From positions 62,001-126,000 of the forward strand of contig NZ_MUYM01000072.1 of NCBI RefSeq assembly GCF_002150765.1: a DNA stretch of 64,000 nucleotides, written 5' to 3'. The notes beneath the pieces were generated by a model that had not been told where the DNA came from, ran no database searches, and worked only from the letters and a program-made list of their open reading frames with translations. Source of the stretch: Lentzea kentuckyensis. Lineage in GTDB: Bacteria > Actinomycetota > Actinomycetes > Mycobacteriales > Pseudonocardiaceae. A program made the position numbers and the translations under genes. Shown in pieces: positions 42,374-51,184 of the stretch (position 1 is the stretch's first letter; each line of letters starts with the position of its first letter).

Positions 42374-43717
42374 TCAGGAGCAGACAGTGCCGTTCAACGC
42401 CGGTGAGGCGAACGGTGGCGTCGTCCCGCTGTAGTTCGCGTTGTACCCGATGGTCACCTGTCCGCCGGCCGGCACCGAGCCGTTCCAGGTCGCATTGGTG
42501 ACGCGGATGACGTCCCCGGTGTCGTTCCACGTCCCGTTCCAGCCCTGCTGGACGGTCACGCCGGGAGCGGAGAACGTGAAGGTCCAGCTGGTCAGGGCCG
42601 CGCCGCGGTTCTCGATCACGATCTCGGCGCCGTAGCCGCCCTGCCACGTACTGGTCAGGCGCTGGGTCGCCCGGCACCCGCCGCCGGGGTTGTTGCCCGT
42701 GGTCGTGGTGGTCGTCGTCGTGGTGGGGCCGGGCCCCGCCGCGATCGCGAGGTCGTAGGCCCGCTGCGGGACGAACTGACCGGCCGGCGCGATGCAGCCG
42801 TCCGCCTCGCCCGGCAGCTTCACCCACAGGAACGCGTCGATCCTCGAGTCACCGGTGTTCGCCGTGCTCGGGGTGCCGATCGCACGGCCCGGAGGATCGC
42901 ACCACTCGGTGCCCTGCGGGCCGTTGCCGTTGCGGCTGGTGTCCACCACGGCCTTGAGGCGGCCGTCGCCGACGGCGTTGAGCACGTTCTTGGCGTAGTT
43001 CACCTCGTCGGAGGTGGAGCGGTAGTTCGACACGTTCGTCGAGATGCCGTCGGCGCTGTTCGAGACGTCCGCGCCACGCAGCCTGTTCGCGGCCTCCGCC
43101 GGGTTCAGCCACGCCGAGTTCCCGATGTCGAAGTACACCTTGGCCTGCGAGGACCCGGACTTCAGCTTCTTGCCCGCGTAGGCCATCGACGCCTTGGTCT
43201 GGTTCTGCTGGTCCGCGTTCTGGCAGTTGCTCATGATCGGCAGCACGTCCGGTTCCAGCACGATCGTGGCCGGCCGCCCGCCGAGCCCGGCCGCGACCTC
43301 GTCGACCCACGCCCGGTACGCCTGGTGGGACGGCGCCCCGCCACCGCTCGCGCCGCCGCAGTCGCGGTTGGGGATGTTGTAGACCACCAGGATCGGGATC
43401 TTCCCCGCCGACGCGGCCGCGCCGACGAACGAGCTGATCTCCGAGCGGATCGACGAGGTGTTGGTGGTCGTGTACCACCGAGCCTGCGGCACCGAGGCGA
43501 TCCGGTCGCGGATGACCGCCGCCCGCGAGTCGCCGGGGTTGGCGGCCACCCATCTGGCGCTGGAGCTCATCGGGTCCACGTAGAACGCCGACTCCGCGGC
43601 GTTCACCGCGACGCCGCCGCCCACCGCGAGGGCGATGGTGCCGGCCAGGAGCACACCGGCGGCGGCGCTCGCGCCACCCGCGAGCTTCCACCGTGTCATG
43701 TTTTCGCTTGCTCTCAT
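42374..43717 (-). CDS. GH6 endoglucanase with C-terminal CBM2
   Basis: A 447-residue secreted cellulase. ATG 43717 is preferred because GAGG lies 6 nt upstream; ATG 43699 is an alternative. Signal to about residue 40. The GH6 domain (about 42-325) shows YNIPNRDCGG with the first conserved Asp, VLEPDVLP with the catalytic acid Asp157, VDTSRNGNG and WVKLPGEADG, in the loop-poor layout of endoglucanases. A Thr linker and CBM2 (about 347-447) follow. It cuts cellulose with inversion. A TTGACC-17-TACATT promoter and an 18-bp palindrome lie upstream. It converges with the beta-helix gene across a terminator. Confidence 0.93.
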   Translation of the reverse strand: MRASENMTRWKLAGGASAAAGVLLAGTIALAVGGGVAVNAAESAFYVDPMSSSARWVAANPGDSRAAVIRDRIASVPQARWYTTTNTSSIRSEISSFVGAAASAGKIPILVVYNIPNRDCGGASGGGAPSHQAYRAWVDEVAAGLGGRPATIVLEPDVLPIMSNCQNADQQNQTKASMAYAGKKLKSGSSQAKVYFDIGNSAWLNPAEAANRLRGADVSNSADGISTNVSNYRSTSDEVNYAKNVLNAVGDGRLKAVVDTSRNGNGPQGTEWCDPPGRAIGTPSTANTGDSRIDAFLWVKLPGEADGCIAPAGQFVPQRAYDLAIAAGPGPTTTTTTTTTGNNPGGGCRATQRLTSTWQGGYGAEIVIENRGAALTSWTFTFSAPGVTVQQGWNGTWNDTGDVIRVTNATWNGSVPAGGQVTIGYNANYSGTTPPFASPALNGTVCS

Positions 43718-43760
43718 TCAGGTCCTCGCAGCGTCGTTGCTGGTGCGGGTACGGGTCAGA

Positions 43761-43778
43761 TGTGAGAGCGCTCTCACA
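43761..43778 (-). promoter_or_regulatory. 18-bp palindrome TGTGAGAGCGCTCTCACA
   Basis: A perfect palindrome and a variant of the cellobiose box (TGAGAGCGCTCTCA core). It lies between the predicted GH6 transcription start and its ATG, a roadblock position. Confidence 0.7.
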
Positions 43779-43820
43779 CAGCGACGAACGCCGCGATGAA
43801 AGCGAGTTCAGGCTCGGGTC

Positions 43821-43876
43821 AATGTAGTCACGGCACCATGCTCGGTCAACGCTAAAATGTTAGCGCTAACTTTAGC
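43821..43876 (-). promoter_or_regulatory. GH6 promoter TTGACC-17-TACATT with GTTAGCGCTAAC operator
   Basis: On the minus strand -35 TTGACC (43849-43844) and -10 TACATT (43826-43821) are spaced 17 bp. Immediately upstream is GCTAAA-A-T-GTTAGCGCTAAC-TTTAGC (43851-43876) with a perfect 12-bp inner palindrome. It shares layout and flanks with 37514-37549. Confidence 0.7.
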
Positions 43877-43932
43877 AAAATCGATTCGCCTACCCCGACC
43901 AGAACTCATTCGACACTATTCGACGTGCAGAT

Positions 43933-43946
43933 TGGGAGCGCTCCCT
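43933..43946 (+). promoter_or_regulatory. CebR/CelR-type box, 13 of 14 (TGGGAGCGCTCCCT)
   Basis: One mismatch at the last base. It lies 145 bp upstream of the GH10 start and is the likely control point of the GH10-to-CE1 operon. Confidence 0.7.
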
Positions 43947-44090
43947 TGTTTTTGTAGCCCATTCAGCTCAATCTGCGCACAGAGTCCGCCGCACCTTCTT
44001 GTGAGCGTGAACATGAGGCTGCCACACTCCTGTACGGCGCATGTCCACCCATCACGCCCGCATTCCGGGCACGTTTTCGAAAGTGTGGAG

Positions 44091-45458
44091 ATGAAACTGA
44101 CATCGAGGTCAGTGTCACTAGTCCCGATCGTTTCGACAGTCGCGGCGACGGCACTCGGCGCAACCCTGATCATGGCAGGCAACGCGAACGCGGCGACCAC
44201 TCTCGGCGCGGCGGCCCAGCAGAGCGGCCGCTACTTCGGCACGGCGGTGGCCGCGGGCAGGATGGGTGACTCGACCTACATCGGGATCCTGAACCGCGAG
44301 TTCGACATGGTCACGGCCGAGAACGAGATGAAGATCGACGCGACCGAGCCGAGCCAGGGCCGGTTCACGTACGGCAACGCCGACCGGATCGTCAACCACG
44401 CGCGCACCCAGGGCAAGCGGGTGCGCGGGCACACCCTGGCGTGGCACTCGCAGCAACCCAGCTGGATGCAGGGCATGTCCGGCACCGCGCTGCGCAACGC
44501 GATGCTGAACCACGTCACGCAGGTCGCGACCAACTTCCGCGGCAAGATCTACGCCTGGGACGTGGTGAACGAGGCCTTCGCCGACGGCAGCAGCGGCGGC
44601 CGGCGTGACTCCAACCTCCAGCGCACCGGCAACGACTGGATCGAGGCCGCGTTCCGCGCGGCCCGTGCGGCGGACCCCGGCGCGAAGCTCTGCTACAACG
44701 ACTACAACACCGACGACTGGTCCCACGCCAAGACCCAGGGCGTCTACCGGATGGTGCAGGACTTCAAGTCCCGCGGCGTGCCCATCGACTGCGTCGGGTT
44801 CCAGTCCCACTTCAACCCCCAGAGCCCGGTTCCCTCCAACTACCAGACGACCCTGCAGAACTTCGCCAACCTCGGCGTCGACGTGCAGATCACCGAGCTG
44901 GACATCGAGGGCAACGGCAGCGCTCAGGCCTCCAACTACGACCGCGTGACGCGAGCCTGTCTCGCCGTGTCGCGGTGCACCGGCATCACGGTGTGGGGTA
45001 TCCGCGACAGCGACTCCTGGCGTGCTTCCGGCACCCCGCTGCTGTTCGACAACAGCGGCAACAAGAAGGCCGCGTACAACTCGGTGCTCACCGCGTTGAA
45101 CGCGGGCGGCTCCGGTCCCACGACGACGACCACCACGACGTCGAGCGATCCCGGCCCCGGGCCTGGTCCTGGTGACTGCACCGCGTCGGTGTCGCTGAAC
45201 CAGTGGGGCGAAGGGTTCGTCGCCACCGTCAAGGTCACCGCCGGTTCCTCCGCACTGAGCGGCTGGCGGGTCACGACCACCGTGTCGAACGGCACCGTCA
45301 CCAGTTCCTGGAGCGCCAACCGCAGCGGCACCAGCGGAACGGTCAACTGGACCAATGTGGACTACAACGGCAGCGTCGCCGCCGGCCAGTCCACCGAGTT
45401 CGGTTTCCAGGGCACCGGAAGCGGATCGGGCCTCAACCCGACCTGCGCCGCGAGCTGA
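44091..45458 (+). CDS. GH10 endo-xylanase with CBM2
   Basis: A 455-residue secreted xylanase; signal ends NANAA (about 34). GH10 barrel (about 36-340): HTLAWHSQQP, acid/base Glu161 in WDVVNEAF and nucleophile Glu269 in ITELDIEG. A Thr/Pro-Gly linker leads to CBM2 (about 358-455, CTASVSLNQWGEGF). It cuts beta-1,4-xylan with retention. First of eight genes on the plus strand with short gaps or overlaps (GH10, GH43, CE1, GH95 and four CE1-type). GTGGAG sits directly before the ATG. Confidence 0.95.
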   Translation: MKLTSRSVSLVPIVSTVAATALGATLIMAGNANAATTLGAAAQQSGRYFGTAVAAGRMGDSTYIGILNREFDMVTAENEMKIDATEPSQGRFTYGNADRIVNHARTQGKRVRGHTLAWHSQQPSWMQGMSGTALRNAMLNHVTQVATNFRGKIYAWDVVNEAFADGSSGGRRDSNLQRTGNDWIEAAFRAARAADPGAKLCYNDYNTDDWSHAKTQGVYRMVQDFKSRGVPIDCVGFQSHFNPQSPVPSNYQTTLQNFANLGVDVQITELDIEGNGSAQASNYDRVTRACLAVSRCTGITVWGIRDSDSWRASGTPLLFDNSGNKKAAYNSVLTALNAGGSGPTTTTTTTSSDPGPGPGPGDCTASVSLNQWGEGFVATVKVTAGSSALSGWRVTTTVSNGTVTSSWSANRSGTSGTVNWTNVDYNGSVAAGQSTEFGFQGTGSGSGLNPTCAAS

Positions 45459-45550
45459 CCTTCCGCACCACACAACAGGAGAGGACCGCCCCGCGGATCG
45501 GCCGAACAGCCCGGTCCGCGGGTGCCTCCTCCGCCCTCGGGGAGACGATG

Positions 45551-46924
45551 ATGGCCACGAAACGAAGGTTCTGGACGACCATCGCCGCGGTGACGGGCCT
45601 CGTCCTGACGGTGATCGCCCCGGCGAGGGCGGACAACCCGATCGTGCAACACATCTACACCGCCGATCCGGCGCCGTTGGTCCACAACGGACGGGTCTAC
45701 CTCTACACCGGGCACGACGAGGACAACTCGACCTGGTTCACCATGAAGGAGTGGCGGGTCTGGTCGTCGACCGACATGGTGAACTGGACCGACCACGGCT
45801 CACCCATGAGCCTCGCCACCTTCAGCTGGGCGAAGCAGGACGCGTGGGCCGGGCAGGCGATCGAGCGCAACGGCAAGTTCTACTGGTACGTCCCCGTCGT
45901 CACGAAGGCGACCGGACGCCCGGCGATCGGGGTCGGCGTCGCCGACAGCCCCACCGGCCCGTTCCGCGACGCCATCGGCCGACCCCTGGTGGAGAACGGC
46001 GAGATCGACCCGACGGTCATGATCGACGACGGTGGTCAGGCGTACCTGTACTGGGGCAACCCGAACCTGTCGTACGTCCGCCTCAACGCCGACATGATCT
46101 CCTACTCCGGCGGCATCAACCGGATCCCGCTCACCACGGCAGGGTTCGGCACCCGCACCGGTGACCCGAACCGGCCCACCCTCTACGAGGAAGGGCCCTG
46201 GGTCTACAAGCGCAACGGCCTGTACTACAACGTTTTCGCGGCCAAGTGCTGCTCGGAGTTCATCGCGTACTCCACGGCCCCCGGCCCCACCGGCCCGTGG
46301 ACCTACCGCGGCACCGTGATGCCCACGCAGGGCAGCAGCTTCACCAACCACCCCGGCATCATCGACTTCAAGGGCAGCTCGTACTTCTTCTACCACAACG
46401 GTGCCCTGCCAGGCGGTGGTGGTTTCACCCGCTCCGTCGCGGTCGAGAAGTTCAGCTACAACGCCGACGGCACGATCCCGACGATCAACATGACCACGGC
46501 AGGACCTCCCGCCGCGGACACGCTCAACCCTTATGTCCGCCAGGAAGCGGAGACGATCGCGTGGGGCAGCGGCATCGAGACCGAGGTCGCCGGCGAAGGC
46601 GGCATGAACGTCGGCTTCATCAACAACGGTGACTACATCAAGGTGAGGAACGTGGCCTTCGGAGCCGGCGCGAACCTCTTCGCCACGCGCGTCGCGTCCA
46701 CCACCGCGGGCAGCTCGGTCGAGGTCCGCTCGGACGGCCCGAACGGTCCGCTCGCGGGCCGGTGCACCGTGCCCAACACGGGCGGCTGGCAGACCTGGAC
46801 CACCGTCTCGTGCCCGGTGAGCGGACTGACCGGCACCCGTGATCTCTACCTGAGGTTCAGCGGTGGCAGCGGTTACCTGCTCAACATGAACTGGTGGACG
46901 TTCGGCACGGCAGGCGTGTCATGA
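45551..46924 (+). CDS. GH43 arabinofuranosidase/xylosidase with CBM6
   Basis: About 457 residues; adjacent ATGs at 45548 and 45551, with GGGGAG upstream. Signal ends PARAD. GH43 domain (about 25-320): YTADPAPLVHNGRVYLYTGHD with the base Asp, ENGEIDPTVMIDDGG with the middle Asp and YEEGPWVYKRNGLYY with the acid Glu. CBM6 (about 325-457) begins QEAETIAWGSGIETE and includes GFINNGDYIKV. This pair is typical of arabinoxylan arabinofuranohydrolases. 92 bp after GH10; its stop overlaps the CE1 start (ATGA). Confidence 0.92.
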   Translation: MATKRRFWTTIAAVTGLVLTVIAPARADNPIVQHIYTADPAPLVHNGRVYLYTGHDEDNSTWFTMKEWRVWSSTDMVNWTDHGSPMSLATFSWAKQDAWAGQAIERNGKFYWYVPVVTKATGRPAIGVGVADSPTGPFRDAIGRPLVENGEIDPTVMIDDGGQAYLYWGNPNLSYVRLNADMISYSGGINRIPLTTAGFGTRTGDPNRPTLYEEGPWVYKRNGLYYNVFAAKCCSEFIAYSTAPGPTGPWTYRGTVMPTQGSSFTNHPGIIDFKGSSYFFYHNGALPGGGGFTRSVAVEKFSYNADGTIPTINMTTAGPPAADTLNPYVRQEAETIAWGSGIETEVAGEGGMNVGFINNGDYIKVRNVAFGAGANLFATRVASTTAGSSVEVRSDGPNGPLAGRCTVPNTGGWQTWTTVSCPVSGLTGTRDLYLRFSGGSGYLLNMNWWTFGTAGVS

Positions 46925-48240
46925 ACGCCCGGTCGCGTCCGGACAGGTTCACCATCACGGCGCTCATCGCGGCGCTGGTGCTGCTGATCACCGCCATCGC
47001 GCTTTCGCTGGTGCCACAACCGGCGCTGGCCGCGTCGCTGGCGCGGGTCACCAACTTCGGCACCAACCCGACCGGCCTGAACATGTACGTCTACGCACCG
47101 GACCGGGTCGCGGCCCGCCCGGCGATGCTCGTGATGGTGCACTACTGCAGCGGTTCCGCGAGCGCCGTGCACAACGGCAACGGCCGCGACTACGTCACCG
47201 CCGCGGACCGCCTCGGGTACGTGATCGTGTACCCGGAGGCCACCAGGGACGGTCACTGCTTCGACGTGTCCACCCCGAACGCGTTGCGCCGCAACGGAGG
47301 TGGCGACTCGACGGGGATCATGTCGATGGTGTCGTACGCGCGCCAGCGCTACAACGTCGACCCCGCACGCATCGTCGTCGCCGGTTTCTCGTCCGGCGCG
47401 ATGATGACCAACGTCCTGGCCGCGCAGTACCCGGACGTGTTCAGCGCGGGCTCGGCGTTCTCCGGCGTCCCGGCCGGCTGTTTCGCGACGACGAACGGCT
47501 CGCTGTGGAACAGCCAGTGCTCGGGCGGAAACCTGCTGAAGACCCCACAGCAGTGGGGTGACCAGGCCAGGGCCATGTATCCGGGCTACACCGGCCGTTA
47601 CCCGCGAATGCAGCTGTGGCACGGGACGACCGACACCACGCTGGCGTACCCGAACTTCGGCGAGGAACTCGACCAGTGGACCAACCTCCACGGGGTGAGC
47701 AGGACTCCCGCGTCCACCGACCAGCCGCAGCCGAGCTGGACCCGCACGCGCTACGGCACCACCGGCACCACGGCGACCATCGAGGGCATCAGCATCCAGG
47801 GCACCGGGCACAGCCTGCCGATGGGCGGGATGCTCGCCTACTCCATCGCCTTCCTGGGCCTGGACACGCCACCCACCACGACAACCACGACAACCACGAC
47901 GACGACAACGCCGGTGCCCACTGACGGTTGCCGGGTCACCGCTTCGGTCAGCCCCTGGAACACCGGCCTGACCGAGACGATCACCATCACCAACACGTCC
48001 ACCACCGCGGTGAACGGCTGGCAGCTGCGGTTCACCCTGCCCGGCGGGCAGACCATCACCGGAGGCTGGAGCGCGGGCTACTCCCCCACCACCGGCGAGG
48101 TGACCGCGCGCAACGTCGACTACAACGCGCAGATTCCGCCGAACGGTTCGGTGCAGATCGGGTTCCAGGCCACGCACACCGGGGACAGCGCGGCCGCGAG
48201 CGGATTCACGCTCAACGACGAGCACTGCGCCGCGGGCTGA
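46921..48240 (+). CDS. CE1 (PHB-depolymerase-type) acetylxylan/feruloyl esterase with CBM2
   Basis: A 439-residue secreted esterase, ATG 46921 inside ATGA with the GH43 stop. Signal ends PALAAS (about 38). The alpha/beta-hydrolase domain (about 40-315) has the nucleophile Ser in VVAGFSSGAMM, Asp in QLWHGTTDTTL and His in GTGHSLPMGG, as in CE1 acetylxylan esterases of the PHB-depolymerase branch. Poly-Thr linker of 12 residues, then CBM2 (about 338-439). It removes acetyl or feruloyl groups that block GH10. It is only distantly similar to the four CE1-type genes downstream. Confidence 0.9.
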   Translation: MNARSRPDRFTITALIAALVLLITAIALSLVPQPALAASLARVTNFGTNPTGLNMYVYAPDRVAARPAMLVMVHYCSGSASAVHNGNGRDYVTAADRLGYVIVYPEATRDGHCFDVSTPNALRRNGGGDSTGIMSMVSYARQRYNVDPARIVVAGFSSGAMMTNVLAAQYPDVFSAGSAFSGVPAGCFATTNGSLWNSQCSGGNLLKTPQQWGDQARAMYPGYTGRYPRMQLWHGTTDTTLAYPNFGEELDQWTNLHGVSRTPASTDQPQPSWTRTRYGTTGTTATIEGISIQGTGHSLPMGGMLAYSIAFLGLDTPPTTTTTTTTTTTTPVPTDGCRVTASVSPWNTGLTETITITNTSTTAVNGWQLRFTLPGGQTITGGWSAGYSPTTGEVTARNVDYNAQIPPNGSVQIGFQATHTGDSAAASGFTLNDEHCAAG

Positions 48241-48274
48241 TCCGGCTTCCCCTCTCGACCACTGGAGGACCGAC

Positions 48275-51127
48275 ATGTCCGACCTGAACCGGCGGCAGCT
48301 CATGAAGCTCGGCGCGGGGGTCGTGCTGACGCAGGCGGGGTGGACGGCCATCAGCACCGCCTCGGCGGCACCCGCGGAGGTGCGGGCGGCGAACGACCTC
48401 GCGCTCTGGTACGACCGCCCGGCCGGCAACGACTGGCTGCGCGCGTTGCCGATCGGCAACGGCCGGCTGGGCGCGATGGTCTTCGGCAACACCGACACCG
48501 AACGCCTGCAGCTCAACGAGGACACGCTCTGGGCGGGCGGCCCGCACGACTACAGCAACCCGCGGGGTGCCGGGTCCCTGGCCCAGATCCGGCAGCTGGT
48601 GTTCTCGAACCAGTGGACGCAGGCGCAGTCGCTGATCGACCAGACGATGCTGGGCAACCCGGCCGGGCAGCTCGCCTACCAGCCGGTCGGCGACCTCAAA
48701 CTGGCGCTGCCGTCCGCGACCGCGACCGGGTACCAGCGCTCACTCGATCTCACGACGGCGACGACGGTCGTCACCTACACGGCGAACAACGTGCGTTACC
48801 GGCGCGAGGTCTTCGCGAGCGCGCCGGACCAGGTGATCGTCATGCGGCTGACCGCGGAGACGCCGGGATCGGTCTCGTTCACCGCGTCGTTCGGCTCACC
48901 CCAGCGCACGACGACGTCGAGTCCGGACGGCACGACGATCGCGTTGGACGGGATTTCCGGTACCCAGCGCGGAATCGCGGGCACGGTGCGGTTCCTCGCG
49001 CTGGCCAAGGCCGTCGCCGAGGGCGGCTCGGTCACCAGTTCCGGCGGCACGTTGCGGGTGAGCAACGCCAACGCGGTGACCGTGCTGATCTCCATCGGCA
49101 CCAGTTACGTGGACTTCCGCACGGTCAACGGTGACTACCAGGGCATCGCCCGCAGCCGCCTGAACTCCGCGCAGGGCCAGGCCTTCGACACCCTGCGGGC
49201 CCGCCACGTCGCCGACTACCAGGCGTTGTTCGGGCGCGTGACGCTCGACCTCGGGCGCACGGCGGCGGCCGACCAGCCCACGGACGTCCGCATCACCCGG
49301 CACGCGAGCACCGCCGACCCGCAGTTCTCCGTGCTGCTGTTCCAGTACGGCAGGTACCTGCTGATCTCGTCGTCGCGCCCCGGCACGCAACCGGCGAACC
49401 TGCAGGGCATCTGGAACGACCAGATGGCACCGTCGTGGGACTCGAAGTACACGATCAACGCCAACCTGCCGATGAACTACTGGCCCGCGGACACCACCAA
49501 CCTCGGCGAGTGCTTCCAGCCGGTGTTCCGGATGATCAACGACCTCACCGTCACCGGCGCCCGCACCGCGCAGGTGCAGTACAACGCGCGCGGCTGGGTC
49601 ACCCACCACAACACCGACGCCTGGCGTGGTTCCTCGGTCGTCGACTTCGCCGCGGCGGGCATGTGGCAGACCGGCGGCGCGTGGCTGTCGACGTTGATCT
49701 GGGACCACTACCGGTTCACCGGCGACGTGGCCTTCCTGCGCACGTACTACCCGGCGCTCAAGGGATGCGCGCAGTTCTTCCTCGACACGCTCGTCACCGA
49801 GCCGAGTCTGGGTCACCTCGTCACCAACCCGTCGAACTCGCCGGAGCTCAACCACCACGCGAACGCCAGCGTGTGCGCCGGGCCGACGATGGACATGCAG
49901 ATCCTGCGCGACCTGTTCGACGGGTACGCCAGCGCGTCCGAGGTGCTGGGTGTCGACGCCGACTTCCGCACGCAGGTCCGGGCGGCCCGGCAACGGCTGG
50001 CCCCGACGAAGGTCGGCTCGCGCGGCAACGTCATGGAGTGGCTCTACGACTGGGTCGAGACGGAACCGAACCACCGGCACGTCTCGCACCTGTACGGCCT
50101 GCACCCGAGCAACCAGATCACCAAGCGCGGCACTCCCCAGCTGCACACCGCCGCACGCAGGACGTTGGAACTGCGCGGCGACGCGGGCACCGGGTGGTCC
50201 CTCGCCTGGAAGATCAACTACTGGGCGCGGCTCGAGGAGGGCACCAGGGCGCACGACCTGCTCCGGTCCCTGGTGACGACGGAACGCCTCGCGCCCAACA
50301 TGTTCGACCTGCACCCGCCGTTCCAGATCGACGGCAACTTCGGCGCGACCTCCGGCATCGCGGAAATGCTGCTGCACAGCCACAACGGCGAGCTGCACGT
50401 CCTCCCCGCGCTGCCATCGGCGTGGTCGGCGGGCGGCGTCACGGGCCTGCGCGGACGCGGCGGCTACACGGTCGGCGCGACGTGGGCTGCCGACGGCGCC
50501 ATCACCGTGTCCGTCACGCCGGACCGCGATGGCGCGGTCCGCGTTCGCAACCGGATCTTCACCGGCACGTTCGAGCTGCGTGACACCACCACCGGCACCG
50601 TGATCCAGCCGACGAAGCCGGAAGCCGACGTGGTGGAGTTCGCCGTCCAAACAGGACACACCTACCGCGCGACCGGTCAGGGCACCGGTTCCGGACCGGT
50701 GGTGCGGCCGGGCGTGTACTACCGGCTGGTGGCGCGGCACAGCGGCAAGTGCGCCGACATCGCCGGCGGGTCCACGGCGTCCGGCGCGCTGCTGCAGCAG
50801 TGGTCCCAGACCAGCGGGCTCAACCAGCAGTTCGACTTCCTCGACTCCGGCGGCGGCCACTACCGCGTCCGGGCCCGGCACAGCGGTCTGGTGCTCCAGG
50901 CTGCGAGCTCGAGCACCGGCGCCGACGTCACCCAGCAGGCCGACACCGGCGCGAGCGCCCAGCAGTGGCGCGTGACCGACCAGGGCGGCGGGGTGATCAG
51001 CCTGGTCAACCGGCAGAGCGGGCTCGCCCTCGACGTGTGGCAGGCCTCGACCGCCGACGGGGCCCGCATCTCCCAGTGGACCCCCAGCGGGGCCGAGAAC
51101 CAGCGATTCCAACTCCAACCAGTCTGA
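48275..51127 (+). CDS. GH95 alpha-L-fucosidase/galactosidase with CBM13
   Basis: A 950-residue enzyme with strong GGAGG 5-7 nt before ATG 48275. A Tat signal is likely (NRRQLMKLGAG). GH95 parts: N-terminal beta-domain (about 35-290, LALWYDRPAGNDWLRALPIGNG), helical barrel (about 325-690) and C-domain to 790. Catalytic segments INANLPMNYW (the Asn pair), NPSNSPEL (acid Glu) and FQIDGNFGATSG (Asp) are intact. A CBM13 (about 805-950) with GKCADIAG repeats ends the protein. It releases alpha-1,2-fucose or galactose from xyloglucan-type side chains. Operon member, 34 bp after CE1. Confidence 0.92.
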   Translation: MSDLNRRQLMKLGAGVVLTQAGWTAISTASAAPAEVRAANDLALWYDRPAGNDWLRALPIGNGRLGAMVFGNTDTERLQLNEDTLWAGGPHDYSNPRGAGSLAQIRQLVFSNQWTQAQSLIDQTMLGNPAGQLAYQPVGDLKLALPSATATGYQRSLDLTTATTVVTYTANNVRYRREVFASAPDQVIVMRLTAETPGSVSFTASFGSPQRTTTSSPDGTTIALDGISGTQRGIAGTVRFLALAKAVAEGGSVTSSGGTLRVSNANAVTVLISIGTSYVDFRTVNGDYQGIARSRLNSAQGQAFDTLRARHVADYQALFGRVTLDLGRTAAADQPTDVRITRHASTADPQFSVLLFQYGRYLLISSSRPGTQPANLQGIWNDQMAPSWDSKYTINANLPMNYWPADTTNLGECFQPVFRMINDLTVTGARTAQVQYNARGWVTHHNTDAWRGSSVVDFAAAGMWQTGGAWLSTLIWDHYRFTGDVAFLRTYYPALKGCAQFFLDTLVTEPSLGHLVTNPSNSPELNHHANASVCAGPTMDMQILRDLFDGYASASEVLGVDADFRTQVRAARQRLAPTKVGSRGNVMEWLYDWVETEPNHRHVSHLYGLHPSNQITKRGTPQLHTAARRTLELRGDAGTGWSLAWKINYWARLEEGTRAHDLLRSLVTTERLAPNMFDLHPPFQIDGNFGATSGIAEMLLHSHNGELHVLPALPSAWSAGGVTGLRGRGGYTVGATWAADGAITVSVTPDRDGAVRVRNRIFTGTFELRDTTTGTVIQPTKPEADVVEFAVQTGHTYRATGQGTGSGPVVRPGVYYRLVARHSGKCADIAGGSTASGALLQQWSQTSGLNQQFDFLDSGGGHYRVRARHSGLVLQAASSSTGADVTQQADTGASAQQWRVTDQGGGVISLVNRQSGLALDVWQASTADGARISQWTPSGAENQRFQLQPV

Positions 51128-51133
51128 TGAACC

Positions 51134-51184
51134 GAAGGGACAACGATGTTCCACGACCAAAGGGCCAGCCATGTCCCGGCATAG
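51134..51184 (+). CDS. Short overlapping leader ORF (12 aa) before CE1-A
   Basis: GAAGGG, then ATG at 51146, encodes MFHDQRASHVPA and stops at 51182-51184, after overlapping the CE1 start (51171) in another frame. The 20 nt 51134-51153 recur exactly at 53792-53811 before the third esterase, whose leader also ends HVPA and stops at the same relative place. The strong ribosome site belongs to this ORF, suggesting that translation of the esterase is coupled to it. Confidence 0.5.
   Translation, partial: EGTTMFHDQRASHVPA

Larger units (their letters stand above)
43718..44090. other. 373-bp divergent control region between GH6 and GH10
   Basis: No gene. It holds three separate palindromic sites (43761, 43851 and 43933) and one clear promoter toward GH6. 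The GH10 side has one box and about 145 bp of leader without a clear -35/-10. Confidence 0.7.

Noticed and set aside
47872..47911. Triplet-repeat tract as a CRISPR or other repeat array
   Set aside because: It is in frame and codes for the Thr linker between the esterase and CBM2.
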